Shown here piece by piece: positions 23,697 through 35,684 of a DNA stretch of 64,000 bases. The position numbers were made by a program, and so were the translations under genes. Numbering within the stretch: position 1 is the stretch's first letter; each line of letters starts with the position of its first letter. Source of the stretch: Abelmoschus esculentus. Its lineage: Eukaryota; Streptophyta; Magnoliopsida; Malvales; Malvaceae. The notes under the pieces are model-generated. The model was not told the DNA's origin and did no database searches. It saw only the letters and a program-made list of their open reading frames with translations. The DNA lies in contig JAUCBN010000025.1 of NCBI GenBank assembly GCA_035048815.1, forward strand, positions 15,152,501 to 15,216,500, read 5' to 3'.

Positions 23697-24208
23697 GGAT
23701 AAACTACCCCAGTGACCACCCAACTATTTAGGGATACCTATTTTGATCACCCAACTAACGAACTCGTTAATCAGGCCACTCAACTTTGAAACCCTATCTA
23801 TTTGAGTCACCGCCGTTAAAATTTTAACAAAAAAGTTAACGTTGATGACGTGGCAGTTAATGGTGGTGACGTGGACGTTAATTAAAATCTGTAAAATTAC
23901 ACATTCAATCCCTCTAATTTATTTATAATTTTAATTTAATCCTAAATTTAAATTAATAAATAAAATTAATCTAAAATTATAAATAAATTAGAGGGATTGA
24001 ATGTGTAATTTTACAGATTTTAATTAACGTCCACGTCACCACCATTAACTGCCACGTCATCACCGTTAACTTTTCTGTTAAAATTTTAACGGCGGTGACT
24101 CAAATAGATAGGGTTTTAAAGTTGAGTGGCCTGATTGACGAGTTCATTAGTTGGGTGACCAAAATAGGTATCCCCAAATAGTTGGGTGGTCACTAGGGTA
24201 GTTTACCC
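23697..24208. mobile_element. Foldback element (512 bp) with long inverted repeats and 9-bp target duplication
   Basis: Two arms of about 245 bp are near-perfect inverted repeats: the left starts GGATAAACTACCCCAGTGAC, the right arm reverse complement starts GGGTAAACTACCCTAGTGAC. The flanks are identical 9-mers TTAAATAAA (23688-23696 and 24209-24217). The 9-bp duplication points to Mutator-type transposition. There is no coding. A transcript across it would form a long, almost fully paired hairpin. Confidence 0.88.
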
Positions 24209-24217
24209 TTAAATAAA

Positions 24218-25689
24218 AAGCTTCACGCCTATCTTTGTACCCTTAATAGAAAGCGGATCACGGCCCAAAATATTTCAAGCCCACGATAATTCAAACATGA
24301 TAATATCAGCTTTTGCTATTGTCCGGAAACTATACTCTTGTCTATCATTGACACGAATAACAACCGGAGTTTGATTAAGTTGCAGCCTGCAAGTGTCAAA
24401 CCACCCCCACCCCATCCCATTAGCCAATTCTATTGTCAAACCAACCCCACCTCTTAAATGAAGTTGTCGTTATTACCATATAGTCTGTGGTTGCTGGCAG
24501 TCCTCATGAACTAACATTGGTCCCCCGTTGAACCTCCAGAAAAAAGCTTGTTCAAAGTCGGTAACGGGATTGTTCTGACTTCAGACCAACCGTCCCAAAT
24601 TTCAAGGAAAGGGAAAAGAAGAGACCATAATGGGAAATAATTGACATTTTTGAGTTTGACCTTTGGGCTATATTATCATCTCATGACCCATGGGACAAAT
24701 ACTGAAGAAAGTTGTTAAACAATGATACGTCGCCTAACAAAGGGAAATGATATCCAATGGTTAGTGGTTTACCAGAACCCAGCATTAGTCTTTCTTTTCT
24801 TTGCACCTTTAGGGACTGTGGGGGCTCACGGACTCTGGACTGGGGCAGAGAGTTGAACAAAGTTTTAATGAGCCTGTGGTCCTTCTGGACCCAGTCGTGT
24901 GCTATTTTTCTACACTGGCCAGCCTAACCATATATTAAAAAGATGCATCATTTTAAAGTGAAAAGAAATTGGGTGGGGTTATTTTCAGTGGGACTGGTGC
25001 TGGTGTGGATGAGAAGGAATGCATCGGTGTTTGATGGGGACGTATTTTGTTGCAACATTCTCTTCGTCTCGACTCCATTGGCATTTATCCCTTTAATTCT
25101 TTGTTTTACTGGGTCTGGGACTGTATCTGGAGTTCCCTAGTGCACGCATTGAAATGGGAGGTGGACCCGTGAAGTAAATGTTGATGAGTGGAGCTTATCA
25201 GGTGGGGATACCATTGAATATGGACTCTACATGATGAGCTGGATATCCTCCCACGTTTCCCACGAGACATTCCTTCTGCAACACAATAAATATCTCTCCT
25301 ATATATATGATACTAAAGCAAGTGATTTTTTGTGCTAAAAATGTCATTTTTGTTAAAATTGAAGAAGATGATGCGAAGCTGAATTTGTATATTTACAGTG
25401 GTGAGGGAATTTGAGATCGGAAAGGATAAAGTGAAGCACCGAGCAGCTAGAGGTTGATAAAGACGGATCGAAATAAAATATCTGACATGCAAAAAGTTTA
25501 CGCATAAAAGAAAGGTACTGCTGCAAGTGGTGATGACTGGTGAGGGATGAGATGGTTAGATATGCCAGAGTTCGGATAAGGTGTGCGTGTGAATTGGTTA
25601 CTCAACGCCCATCGCCAAGAACAAATGAACTCGATGGCACCAAACATATTGTGGGTTGGTTCTACGTACCATTCTTTCTCCACTGTTGA
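24218..25689. other. Intergenic sequence, nothing recognised
   Basis: Only short ORFs without motifs (e.g. 24943-25140). No repeat boundaries were identified. Confidence 0.55.
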
Positions 25690-25890
25690 CATTTATCGAT
25701 ATCCATTCTTGCGCACACGAAAATCCCATTATTGAGGAACTTTGGCATCGTCCTTGGCGGGTCTCTTTTCACTGTGTTCCGACTTCCGAGGCCGAGGGTT
25801 TGTAACAGAGTTGCGGATGTTTGGCAAAACTCGTCAATTCTACAACTTTTGAGGTGGTTTCTTGCCTCTGCTTCATGAGGATAGGCATGT
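25690..25890 (+). pseudogene. Possible RNase H remnant of a non-LTR retroelement
   Basis: In broken frames the plus strand reads ...NPIIEELWHRPWRVSFHCVPTS, then NRVAD and LAKLVNSTTFEVVSCL, resembling the C-terminal RNase H (RVT_3) segment with its NRVADxLA motif found in plant LINE-like proteins. It is short, frameshifted and without flanking LINE sequence, so this is tentative. Confidence 0.35.
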
Positions 25891-26186
25891 TTACGGACAT
25901 GATTAGGCGCCTTTAGCTCAATGTCCTTGTTAAATGAAGAACAGTATTGCGAAAGAGTAAACTAAAAGAGCTAAAAATCAAAATTTTAGTGTCAAAATTG
26001 TAAATTTGTGTTCGAAAAAGGGCATATTCAACTTCGGCTTAAATCTGCATCTTCATCCTGGCTTTTCTTTCTACCACTCATCTCTTGGTAGACTGGAAGA
26101 TCCACAGTTCCTCAGTTATATTTACTGTGATAGTGAACTCCAATTTTCTTTAAGGTCCATTATCATTAATAATTAATATATAAATA

Positions 26187-26358
26187 CAGGGACGAAACTA
26201 TGTACGTGTTGGAGGGACAATTTTTTGGTACAATTATATTTTTAATCTTTTTGGTTTAAATATTAATTAAATAAGGGATTTTGCCCCTTCTAATTTTCTA
26301 ATTTAAAGGTTTAATCGATTCTTACCCCTCCTAACATTAGATCCTAGTTCCGTCACTG
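26187..26358. mobile_element. hAT-type MITE (172 bp)
   Basis: The terminal repeats are CAGGGACGAAACTATG at the left and, reversed, CAGTGACGGAACTAGG at the right. The flanking 8-mers TATAAATA (26179-26186) and TATAAATG (26359-26366) match at 7 of 8. An 8-bp duplication with CAGGG-type ends fits hAT. Non-coding. Confidence 0.65.
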
Positions 26359-26816
26359 TATAAATGTATTTTAAATCTAATATATGTATGTATATTTTTA
26401 TAGTTTATATAATCAATTACAATCAGTATTAAAAAAATAAAAATATAAAATATTTGAACCCAATAAGTGGTTCCGTGAAATAGAAGATGTTCATCTTATA
26501 AAACTCGAGTTTCAATCATTTTATCGATAAGTTGTATGTGAATTATCAGATATTTAAAAATATCTAAAAACAGATATTATAATCCATTTAAGACTATAAA
26601 AAAAAACATTATGGATGGAGATAACAACAAGCACCTAAATCAACAATCTTGATTCATTTATTTACCATCCCATGGATTTTCTCCTTTCTATCCTAGACAG
26701 TGATACAGTAGAAACAAGATTTGAAAGGATAAACCCTAGCTAGTAGCTTTATACTTACATTTGCAGAATATTAAAAAGAAAAGGAAATGAAAGAGAGACC
26801 GATGTCCCCTCTCTAG

Positions 26817-28059
26817 TTAACGAGCAATTCCAATTTGCAAAGATGAATTAAGCTCCAATTGTTCAGCTTCCCACCCGGCCTTAGCAACAACTCCATCATG
26901 CATTGGCATGTATTCCTACATAGTCTCAAACAAACACCATCCTAAGTTTTCGGAACATATCTCTACACAATAATGCAATAAATACTTATATATTACTTGT
27001 TGCCAAAATGGACCCGACAGCACCCACCTCAAGTTTTTGGACAAGTTCTGTAGCAGTTGGAGCAGAGACAATGATATTACGTTGGGATGGCTTAATGAAG
27101 CCATCATCCACGGCTTTGTCTAGGAAGGTGAGCAAATAATTGTAGTAGCCATCCACATTAATCAACCCAACCTACATGGGGAAAAACAAGTTAAGAATGT
27201 TGTTTCCAAAACACCAGTTTCAATCCTTAGATGATTGATTCTTTGAGATGATAAGACATGAAATGGCTTTACTGGTTTGTCGTGGATTCCAAGCTGGGCC
27301 CATGTTATGACTTCTAGCAACTCTTCAAGGGTTCCATATCCACCTGGGTGTAGTTATATTTCATCGAAATGAACAGTGATTAAGTAAATTAATTACCTAT
27401 AAAGGCACAGTTCATGTATTTATAGGAGGAAACTTGAAAGGGACCTGGTAAGGCGATAAAACAGTCAGAATTGCGGGCCATCTCGGCTTTCCTTTGGTGC
27501 ATGTCCGCTACAGCTTTGACCTCTCCTACTGTTTCCCCTGTTATCTGCTTAACCAAAAACAAAGCATGATTTTGAAAAGAAATAAGAAAACCCAAACATG
27601 AAATCAAGATTGACAGATTATATACAGTATACACCTCTTTGCACATCAGTGTTTTGGGGATAATTCTGTGGAAGAAAACAAAGAAAATCAATACACAGGG
27701 AAGTAAATTCACATAACGAATTCCAACCAGGAGTCTGTAGTATGTACCCTAAAACATGTCCTCCTCCGCGGTGGACTTCCTGGGAAACCAAACCCATTAA
27801 CCCGACACTTCCTCCTCCGTAAACAAGATCCAACTTTCGGGACACCTTGAGCAGTTGAGCATGAAACGAAAAGCCAAGGAAAAGAGATTAGTCGAGAGTT
27901 CTTAAAGCAGAGGAACTAAGGGATATGAGGGAAGAGTATAATACCAGTTCTTGTCCAAGCTCTAGCGCAGCATCACGATAGCATTTTCGCTTGCCGGAGC
28001 TGCTTCCACAAAAGACACAGACCCTTTTGAACCTACTGGAATTCAATGCTTTATTCTCT

Positions 28060-28064
<5 letters not shown>
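26817..28064 (-). CDS. LOG: LOG cytokinin riboside 5'-monophosphate phosphoribohydrolase
   Basis: Seven exons on the minus strand: 28064-27945, 27845-27748, 27665-27635, 27544-27445, 27343-27273, 27171-27028, 26915-26817; all introns are GT...AG and phases agree, giving 220 aa, the normal LOG length. The enzyme releases the active free-base cytokinin from the nucleoside monophosphate in cytosol/nucleus. Visible motifs: FKRVCVFCGSSSGK near residue 12 (Rossmann-like start), LDLVYGGGSVGLMG, and the signature PGGYGTLEE at about 117-125, formed across the exon 4/5 junction, with the upstream DMHQRKAEMAR. The C-terminus EYMPMHDGVVAKAGWEAEQ is closest, from memory, to the LOG1/3/4/5 group; the subtype is not certain. 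No lesion. A GA repeat abuts the start codon. Confidence 0.95.

Positions 28065-28090
<26 letters not shown>
28065..28090 (-). repeat. (GA)13 microsatellite directly upstream of the LOG start codon
   Basis: On the plus strand it is 13 CT units; on the LOG mRNA strand it reads GAGAGA... running straight into ATG. It lies in the 5' leader. GA repeats can bind plant BPC/GAGA factors, so a regulatory role is possible, but it may simply be a length-variable microsatellite. Confidence 0.85.
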
Positions 28091-28094
<4 letters not shown>

Positions 28095-30394
28095 TCTGCT
28101 TTTGGTGGTGTGCGTTTGTTGATTTTACTGGTCTTTCTATTTTGATTGATTTAACCTAAAAGCTACAGCCTACAGGCTATATCCACAGATTCTTCTTGGG
28201 GCAAAGGAGGACCCAATACCCAAAGAGGAACATGGGAAGACACCATTTATAGAGCCACCAATTTGGATTGCAGGAATGATAATCACGTTACACGTGGAAT
28301 CTTGTTGTGAATAAAAACCCCGATTTTATTGCTTGGCCAAATTTGCCGACAGATTCCTTTTTATTCTCACACTCTCATCCATTGATTCTTTTCCACGTTG
28401 CACACCATTTTCCCTCTCAAGAATTAATTAGCAAATGACAGTATCACAGTGCAATATGAAATTAATTAACAAGCAAGCAGCAAGCAGCGAGCCGAGCTAT
28501 TTATATGGCTCCAGGCTTCGGTCGGCATCGGTTAGACTTAGAGTTCCACTGCTCCCACCATAGCTCGGCACTAAAATCAATGACACCGGTATTGTTTTTG
28601 TGATAATCTTGGCTGTCTAACGAAGCCCTGCGCCAGCATGCATGTGAACAAAGATACAACACACAAGATTATAACTTTTTATATCTGTTTTTCCTTGTTC
28701 GGCCTATAAATGAAGTCCCAGTGTACGTCGTATAGATTTGATTCCCTTGGTGATTAATTAAAAAATAGAGTATTTCATTCAAAATCTAAGTGAGAAAGCT
28801 GCTTAGAACTACCATTTTCTTTCGATTAGTAGGCACGGAGGGTCCACGGAGGTCGTTATGAAGGGTGTAGGTGGAAAAATGTTTCTAAAATTTGACCTCA
28901 GCATATTTTTAATGCTGGTGAGGTCTCCCTCTAGTTCCGCACCACGACCGAATCATTTTGCCACACGTGTCGTGGATAAGATACACTTGGTTATCCTTTC
29001 GCAACTTACAAGCGACAAATTCAAGCTTCAGTCAATCATGGATCAACACAATCAGATCAAAAATATGATTAATTAATTCAAGCAAATATACTTTTGTTAT
29101 TCTTTAAGTTGCATCTTCATTTCAGGAATTTCCATGCTTCACGTCTAGTTGCTGCAACTCGAAAGTAATAACTAAATCCATGCATGTAAACAAGAGGTTT
29201 CTGGTTTTAGAAAACACTGATATTTCTGTAGCTAAAGAAACGACTTTATGATATAGCAGAAAATTGCGTATGAAATTGGATATCCATTGTACATGTCTCT
29301 GTCTCTTACGTGCTCATCTAGTTTTCATGATTCTTCTGCTGAAAAATCAGAAACTTAATTATCTTTGTTCTTTGTGTTATTATGTATACAACTTTTATAA
29401 GATTTATGGTTTTTGGAAAAAGCTTTTTTGATTCTGTGTCGCGTTACAAGCAAACAAAGTGGTAAGTGTGTAATTAAAGTAGAAGCTTTTGCAGGGTCCT
29501 TTCTGGGCTGAGTCTAGGACTAGCAGAAAATTAACAGAACACGTTCAGAACAGAAGGAAATTATTATCATAATCCCATTTCACCATCATTTTATTGAAAC
29601 AGAAGAAAATTAACAGAACACGTTCAGAAATCAGAATAGCATCTGCACCAGGCACTGTCATCCATTAGCAGATGATCTTCTGTAGGCAGCAGCTAACACA
29701 CAATAGCATCATTCATTGAAGAAGAAAGCAAGTTTCTTTCATGTCATATTTCATTCTTATAACATGAATATAGTGCATACTTATACTGGAAACAAACGCA
29801 TAAAGTGGGGGAAAAGAGATACGGTCGACTAGCAAAACAGATAAGGCTCCCTTTGCCATTGAGGTTAGAAATCAGTAATTAAGGGCCAAACGGCCATTCT
29901 GAAAAGCTGGAAAATCCAGCTTCTATGAAACGCCCATTGGTGACCAAACCAAGAATCGTTAAGCGAGGAAATGAAGACCAAACAGCCATTCAGAACACCA
30001 GCAGCAACCAAAAACGCAGCCTTAATGTTAAAAGTCCTAAGACCGAACTTATTGATAAAAGGGGGCAAATATAGAAAATGGATTATAAATTATGCATAGA
30101 TATGCAAATGTCATCAGTTACATGACTAATATAAACAGACAATTTCCCATTCAAGTTATGGACTTGAAGCACAAAACTATAGTCATATATCTTAATGCCA
30201 CAACCTATTGAAGTTTCGGAATAAATTAGTATTACTGAAAAAAAACAAGTAAATAAATAAAGCTATCGAGCATCAAAGAATGACTTCCCTTCCACTTGTG
30301 TTAAACTAACCTATCATAAATGTAAAACTACACAAAACAGAAACTAAACAAGTCATGCTGGGCAATCACATAAAAAGAAAAGCAGTACCTAATG
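28091..30394. other. Intergenic region between LOG promoter and the NDUFB2-like gene
   Basis: The first several hundred bases are the LOG promoter side; no decisive motif was found. Short ORFs at 28858-29076 (plus) and 29865-30068 (minus) have no recognisable domain, and I do not call them genes. A short phrase ('aacagaacacgttcagaa') occurs twice, near 29534 and 29610. Confidence 0.5.
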
Positions 30395-31408
30395 CTAGTC
30401 TCCATGACCATGAGAATGGTCACCATGGCCTTCCCATGGGTGTCGCCAACCCTAATAGTCGAGAGACAAAGTCAACCTAAGAATGAAGTAAAATTACTGG
30501 TAATAAGGCTGATTATGAAGACAGATGAAAAGAGGAATTTCTTACCAACACTACAGGACCATCTTGCTTAGCCCTATACAGGACCCAAAACCTGAAACAC
30601 CAGAATTTGAGAAACTTCAGAAAATCCACAAGCATCTTATCTTAGCATCATCTCTTTCAATATTAACAAAGAGCTTTCTTCTTATCGTCGATAGAAACAT
30701 AAACACCAATAATACATTTGAATAAAACTCACAACTTTCATGGATCATGGTGTAATGACACAAACTAGAAAATCAGAATTAAAATGAGGAAGAAACAGAG
30801 GAGCAAAGATGAGAACAGAAGCAGCAATTTGGGGAAGAAAACAGAATTCAATTTTCATTCATTCGATGATCTTTCCAGTAGGGCAAGTCGACCATTTAAA
30901 CTAAATATCAAAATGCAGCGTTTAATTAAACAAAAGAAATATAGAAAATCACACCCTAAGACCCAAACAGAACTCATATTTATAAATTGGTCCCTGACAC
31001 ATGGTCCCTAATGAAAAGTTATCAGGCTAACTCTGATAACCAGCGAATAAGGCATAAAACCCTCTGATAATCAAGATAATCTTCCCCCTCAAGGAATATC
31101 CTTCTTCAGCTGTGCTAATTTAAATTGCACTCGATTTCCCAATGACTATCTCAATCAACAGAATCATTCAATAAAGCAAAATTGAGGGATTGGGAATTCT
31201 TGTTGACCGTGTTTTATTCGATAAGTCAGATTGACGCAAAATTTAACAAATGCAGATTCTGATTAAATCAAGCTTAAAGAAAGGGGGAAAGAAGAAGAGA
31301 TTACCACATGACAGCGCATAAGCCCTTGCCGGTGACGACATGCCATCATTTTGGGTGATGCAAAGTTACACCTTTGTAAGTGATGCTACCTCCATGACCC
31401 CCTCCCAT
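30395..31408 (-). pseudogene. NDUFB2: Complex I subunit NDUFB2-like gene with premature stop in exon 1
   Basis: Three exons on the minus strand: 31408-31305, 30591-30546, 30451-30395, with GT...AG introns and matching phases, encoding a 68-residue protein of the usual size: MGGGHGGSITYKGVTLHHPK, stop, WHVVTGKGLCAVMW, FWVLYRAKQDGPVVL, GWRHPWEGHGDHSHGHGD. The family is the small single-helix subunit of mitochondrial NADH dehydrogenase. Codon 21 is TGA where the family has Arg or a similar residue before Trp; CGA to TGA is a single transition. Everything else is intact, including splice sites, so this may be a recent null allele, a silenced paralogue, or a sequencing error. No downstream in-frame Met would save the conserved part. 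Confidence 0.85.
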
Positions 31409-31742
31409 CTCTCTTTCTCTCAATTGACCAAACCCTAAATCACCAACAAAAATGGTCTCAGATGCTCGAAGCTGAAACTTGTGGCTCTTGACTCCACGCC
31501 GGGGAGTTGATCAATGATCATCCATTACTGTAGCTTTGCTTTGAATGCTCCCAACCGTTGGATGCAAAATTGATCAATCGATCCAGATTTGAAGGCCTGG
31601 TTCTTATATCTTCTGGGCCGGATCCTGAGCTCGTTTCTTATACTGGGGTTTTGGGCCTTACTCTTACGAATGCAAAACAAAATTATTTAAACCCAAACCA
31701 AAAGGATAGCTTATTCTCGGCCGAAATACAAAATGTCAGCCG
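31409..31742. other. Probable 5' flank of the NDUFB2-like gene, no further feature seen
   Basis: Short spacer with no recognised motif; it ends at the target duplication of the hAT-like element. Confidence 0.5.
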
Positions 31743-31750
31743 CACATAAG

Positions 31751-32269
31751 TAGGGGTGGGTAAAAAACCCGATTACCCGGTTCTGATCTCGAACCCGGTA
31801 AGATCAGGTAGATTTTTATTTGGTATTGGTTCTAGTGAAACCGGGATTGAATTTTGATTTTTTTGATCCGGTACCCGGTGGGTACCCAAGAGGACTGAGA
31901 CCAATACCAAATATTCGGTATTAGTTTTCTTTTGTTTATCTTCTTATCAAACTTTCTCTTTATGTATGAATATTATGAGTATGACTAGTTTTAAAACATT
32001 AATTTTAAAGCTTACAATATTCTAATTTTATTATTTAATATTATTATTGGTGGTTAAATTTTTTTTTTCCAATTACTCAAATTTTTTTAAGAATAAACTA
32101 ATTGATCGGGCACCCGGTATTGAAATCGGTTCCCACCAGTAACGAGACTGGTTCTTAAATTTAAGACCTGGTGTGACAGGGACTAATTCCAATTTTTAAG
32201 AACCGGTGGTTATCGGGATAGAGATAATTTTATTCAAATTGATCGAATATCTAATCTTGCTCATCCCTA
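31751..32269. mobile_element. hAT-like non-autonomous element (519 bp)
   Basis: It starts TAGGGGTGGGTAAAA; the right end reversed is TAGGGATGAGCAAGA. The flanking 8-mers CACATAAG (31743-31750) and GACATAAG (32270-32277) match at 7 of 8. The interior has repeated 'cccggtt/aaccgg' words and AT-rich stretches and no ORF. The ends match the hAT TAGGGGTG type also seen at 51401-51931 and near 53287. Confidence 0.72.
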
Positions 32270-32277
32270 GACATAAG

Positions 32278-33770
32278 AGTGTTAAAAAAGCCTTAAAGAG
32301 CACATTGACCGGTGAACAAAATTCAACTTTATTTTATTTGATAAAAAAATCGACTTGATTTGAATTATAATTTTATAAATTCAATTCAAAACAGTAGAGT
32401 TAACTTATAAAATAAAATTTAAATAATTCATATTTTTAATAATTACTAGATTGATTTTTAAGTTTAAGTCAACTCACTAAATTTTGTCTGATATATATAA
32501 CGCATATAAAAAATATAAAAAAATATACATATATTGTATATAGTTTTGTAATGCCGTTTAAATTAAAATCAACTAATATCATAGTATTATAAATATTTAC
32601 AGTAAATTTAAATAGAATCTCGAACAAGTTAATTCAAATTTCATAAACTTAAATTCAAATAAAGATTAAATTATGAAATAGGTCGTGTCAACTTAACTAA
32701 CTCTAATTTTTTATTTGATTGTGTTGAATACTCACACATAACCGGGCGCAAATCATCTACTCTTTTAGTGTGCCTCTTTTAGTGTCTCTACTTTAAAATA
32801 ATAGGTTTAGGATTTAAGGTTCAAGGTTCAAGGTTATGATTAGAGTTTATTAAATTAAGAGTATGATGTAATTTTTAGGGTGTAGGATTTAAAATTTAAG
32901 ATACGAAAATTATGATTTAAAATTTAATCTTAAATATTTAAAAAAATGATTAGGACAATAAATTTTTATTCCTCATGACCACTAAGCGCTTGGCATAGTA
33001 AAAACGAATGCCCTGAATCTAGCCAGTCATGTACTTTTTCATCTGTTGTTATTTTTTGTCAATTAATTGTGTGATCCATCGTAGTCTCCTAGGTTTCAGC
33101 GAGTTCTACAATTATGGTGTCGGAGGATGAAGGTTTTGGTATCATGATTGGGAAGAGGCGTTTAGTTAGTTGGATAGGAGGCTGCACACTTCTCAAAAAC
33201 ACTCGACCCAAACACTCAATTCTTAACACATTATCTGAATCTCAAGGGATGTTGGCACATGGACTTGGACATACCCATTGCTCTACTCCCCATAACAAAT
33301 CTCATAAACTCGTGACTTCATTTCATTAAATCACATCGGTGCGGTTAACGATGCTGCTTTCTTTGTAACGTTTATTCAGACACCAACCGGGGACTAGCAG
33401 ATTGCTTCTGAAGCTTGCCAGAAAAATGCATCGCCTCTTAATAAAACCCAGAAACTTGGGCCTATCAGATTGTTATGGCAGCTTCTTTAGATGATTTTAG
33501 AGGTGGCAAATACGGGAGGTAGAACTTCAAAACAGGTTCCTTCTTAATACATTTTTTACTAAAGGATTTGTGGGACACTTGTACCTTTTCAAAGCAGAGA
33601 ATCTAAACCATTATTAGAACCAGAAAGCCCGTGGTGACTAAAATCCATGTGGATTGCTAGGACCCTCACCACATGTTCAGGAAAATCCAAAAACAACCCA
33701 CGTCCATATCATCTTCTTTATCCAATCAGCACATGGTTTTTATTGAATCTCATACTTCGCTACCTTTCTG
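32278..33770. other. AT-rich intergenic sequence
   Basis: No gene seen. Around 32800-32930 there are degenerate 'ggtttagga/aaggttcaagg' repeats of low complexity. The 71-codon ORF at 33114-33329 lacks recognisable motifs. Confidence 0.55.
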
Positions 33771-33774
33771 CTTG

Positions 33775-33781
33775 TATATAT
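33775..33781 (+). promoter_or_regulatory. Candidate TATA box of the SAUR gene
   Basis: TATATAT, about 120 bp upstream of the SAUR start codon, in the right place for an intronless SAUR with a short leader. Confidence 0.45.
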
Positions 33782-33899
33782 TGTAGTTCAGTTCCTACTG
33801 GCAGAGTTATTTCTTATCCAAGCCTGTTTTACAATTTCAATACAAAAAAAGCTGCCAACGTTCTTCTTTTGACTGCCATTTCTGGACGTGCTTATTCTC

Positions 33900-34286
33900 A
33901 TGATCAGCTCGAAGAAACTGGTGGCCCTCGCTAGAAAGTGGAAAATGATGGCTGGTATTGGAAGGAGAACGATAGCAATCCTTGGGATAAACCGCAAGCT
34001 AGCTAAGGCAGGTCATTTTGTTGTTTACTCTTTGGATGAGGGACGTTTTGTTGTTCCATTAGCATATCTCCGCACCAACGTTTTCAAAGAGCTGTTTAGA
34101 TTGTCGGAGGAAGTGTTCGGATTGCCGAGGGATGGTCCTATAACTTTGCCGTGTGATGCAGCATTCTTAGAGTATGTGATTTCTTTGGTTCAAAGACACG
34201 ACTCCGACATGCTGGAGAAAGCTTTGCTCGTGTTATCGGGTTCACATCAGTGTTACTCCAATATTGCTTCACAAGAGTTGTGTTGA
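33900..34286 (+). CDS. SAUR: SAUR family small auxin-up RNA protein
   Basis: Intronless, 128 aa. I chose the start at MISSKKLVALARKW because SAURs of this subgroup begin M(I/V)S.KKL...ARKW; an in-frame ATG four codons earlier (33888) is possible. The SAUR domain follows: KAGHFVVYSLDEGRFVVPLAYLRTNVFKELFRLSEEVFGLPRDGPITLPCDAAFLEYVISLVQR, written here as a continuous domain from about residue 37 to 100. SAURs of the SAUR61-68-type group promote cell expansion, in known cases by inhibiting PP2C.D phosphatases that restrain plasma-membrane H+-ATPases; that role is inferred from the family. The tail (SGSHQCYSNIASQELC) is variable. No lesion. Confidence 0.93.
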   Translation: MISSKKLVALARKWKMMAGIGRRTIAILGINRKLAKAGHFVVYSLDEGRFVVPLAYLRTNVFKELFRLSEEVFGLPRDGPITLPCDAAFLEYVISLVQRHDSDMLEKALLVLSGSHQCYSNIASQELC

Positions 34287-35288
34287 CGATCATGTGAAAA
34301 ACATAACTGTTTTGACTGTACTAAAATTGGTAGTTACCTTGGTGTTTGGGTTTGTTTTGCCAAATAAATAAAAGCAACTCATTATGAAGCTAAAGTTGCA
34401 GCCAACAACTTTGTTTCCTTCTATTACATAGTTTAAAGATAAGAACATATTAAATTCCATACGTTATAACACATCAGAATACACAAACAGCTGAAATTCA
34501 AGTTAATTAATTACTTCAAGAAAAAAATGTACGTCTCACTCCGGGACAGAAATCAAAATTTAAGGCAAAAAGGGAGAGAGGAAGTTTATAATTATTCTAA
34601 AATTTTGAAAATATATATAAATAGTCAACGGTTTAAAAAAAAATTACCCCTACCAGGGTGGGGCAACAGCCCCTCCATAGGCAGCACACCTCTGTCCCTG
34701 GTCTCACTTTAGTTTAGTTAAAGGTTGGTAAAAGTCTTAAACATGACTGCCAAAGCTCTATTTTCTGATACAAAGTTAAATGTGGAGGATATGTGCCCCA
34801 CTTTAACTAAGTGAAGAAAGCTATATATATATATATACACACACATACAAAGTCTTAAACTCTTCATTGATCGAACAAAAAAATGTGCATCGAAGATCAA
34901 TACAGCTTCTCGACATCTGCTTAGGAAGACAAAAGTTCATATCCTGACAATCCAGTCCAAGAAATTCACATTTTTAATGAATTTAACATTGGCAATTGAA
35001 CGTTTAATCAACGTATATTATTATTATCTGTTCCAAAACAATTTTACGGGTACATCATACCTGCAAAAATGTTTCACAGCATCCACTCCTATCCTCTGTT
35101 GTCTTTTAGGCTATACAACTGAGTCTAAACACATTACAAAATAAAGCGAATATTGTTTACTACATTCCCACCCGATGCTGTCGAAATTTAGTTTCTCAGA
35201 CCTATGATTACAAAGAAAAGAAAAATAAGCTAGCGAGAACAACACCGTACCTTAAAGTTAACTACTACAAGTTCAATTAGAACATCCC
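34287..35288. other. SAUR 3' flank and AT-rich spacer
   Basis: An AATAAATAAA-type polyadenylation signal lies near 34365. A compound (TA)n(CA)n microsatellite is at about 34822-34848. On the minus strand a possible splice donor (CTTTAAG|GTACGG) is seen near 35255. No coding was recognised. Confidence 0.5.
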
Positions 35289-35640
35289 CGTAATCACCGG
35301 AATTCGTCCGGGGAGTCGCCACCAATCGTTTTTTAACGGTGCGATTGGAACACCAAATTGGGCCTGCGAAACCAGAGTTGGATCCGGGAGTCTGTTACGT
35401 GTAGGGAAGGGCGAGCACCCCTACAACGCCCGAAATCGGCACCTATCGGTTACAAAGTATTTTATATGAACGAAAATATAATCCGTTTTAAATTTAATGT
35501 GATCCCATATTTTAAAATTAAAATATAATAAAAATAACATAATAATATTATTAATAATTATAATAACCAAAACAATAGTACGTTATAAAGCTATAGTAGC
35601 TAAAATAATTATAATAATACTATTATTAAAACAATAATAT

Positions 35641-35684
<44 letters not shown>

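Noticed and set aside
28858..29076. 72-codon ORF as a possible secreted peptide
   Set aside because: It has a hydrophobic stretch but no cleavage-site logic and no CLE, RALF or other peptide motif.
29865..30068. 67-codon minus-strand ORF downstream of the NDUFB2-like gene
   Set aside because: No family motif, no splice partners; probably non-coding.
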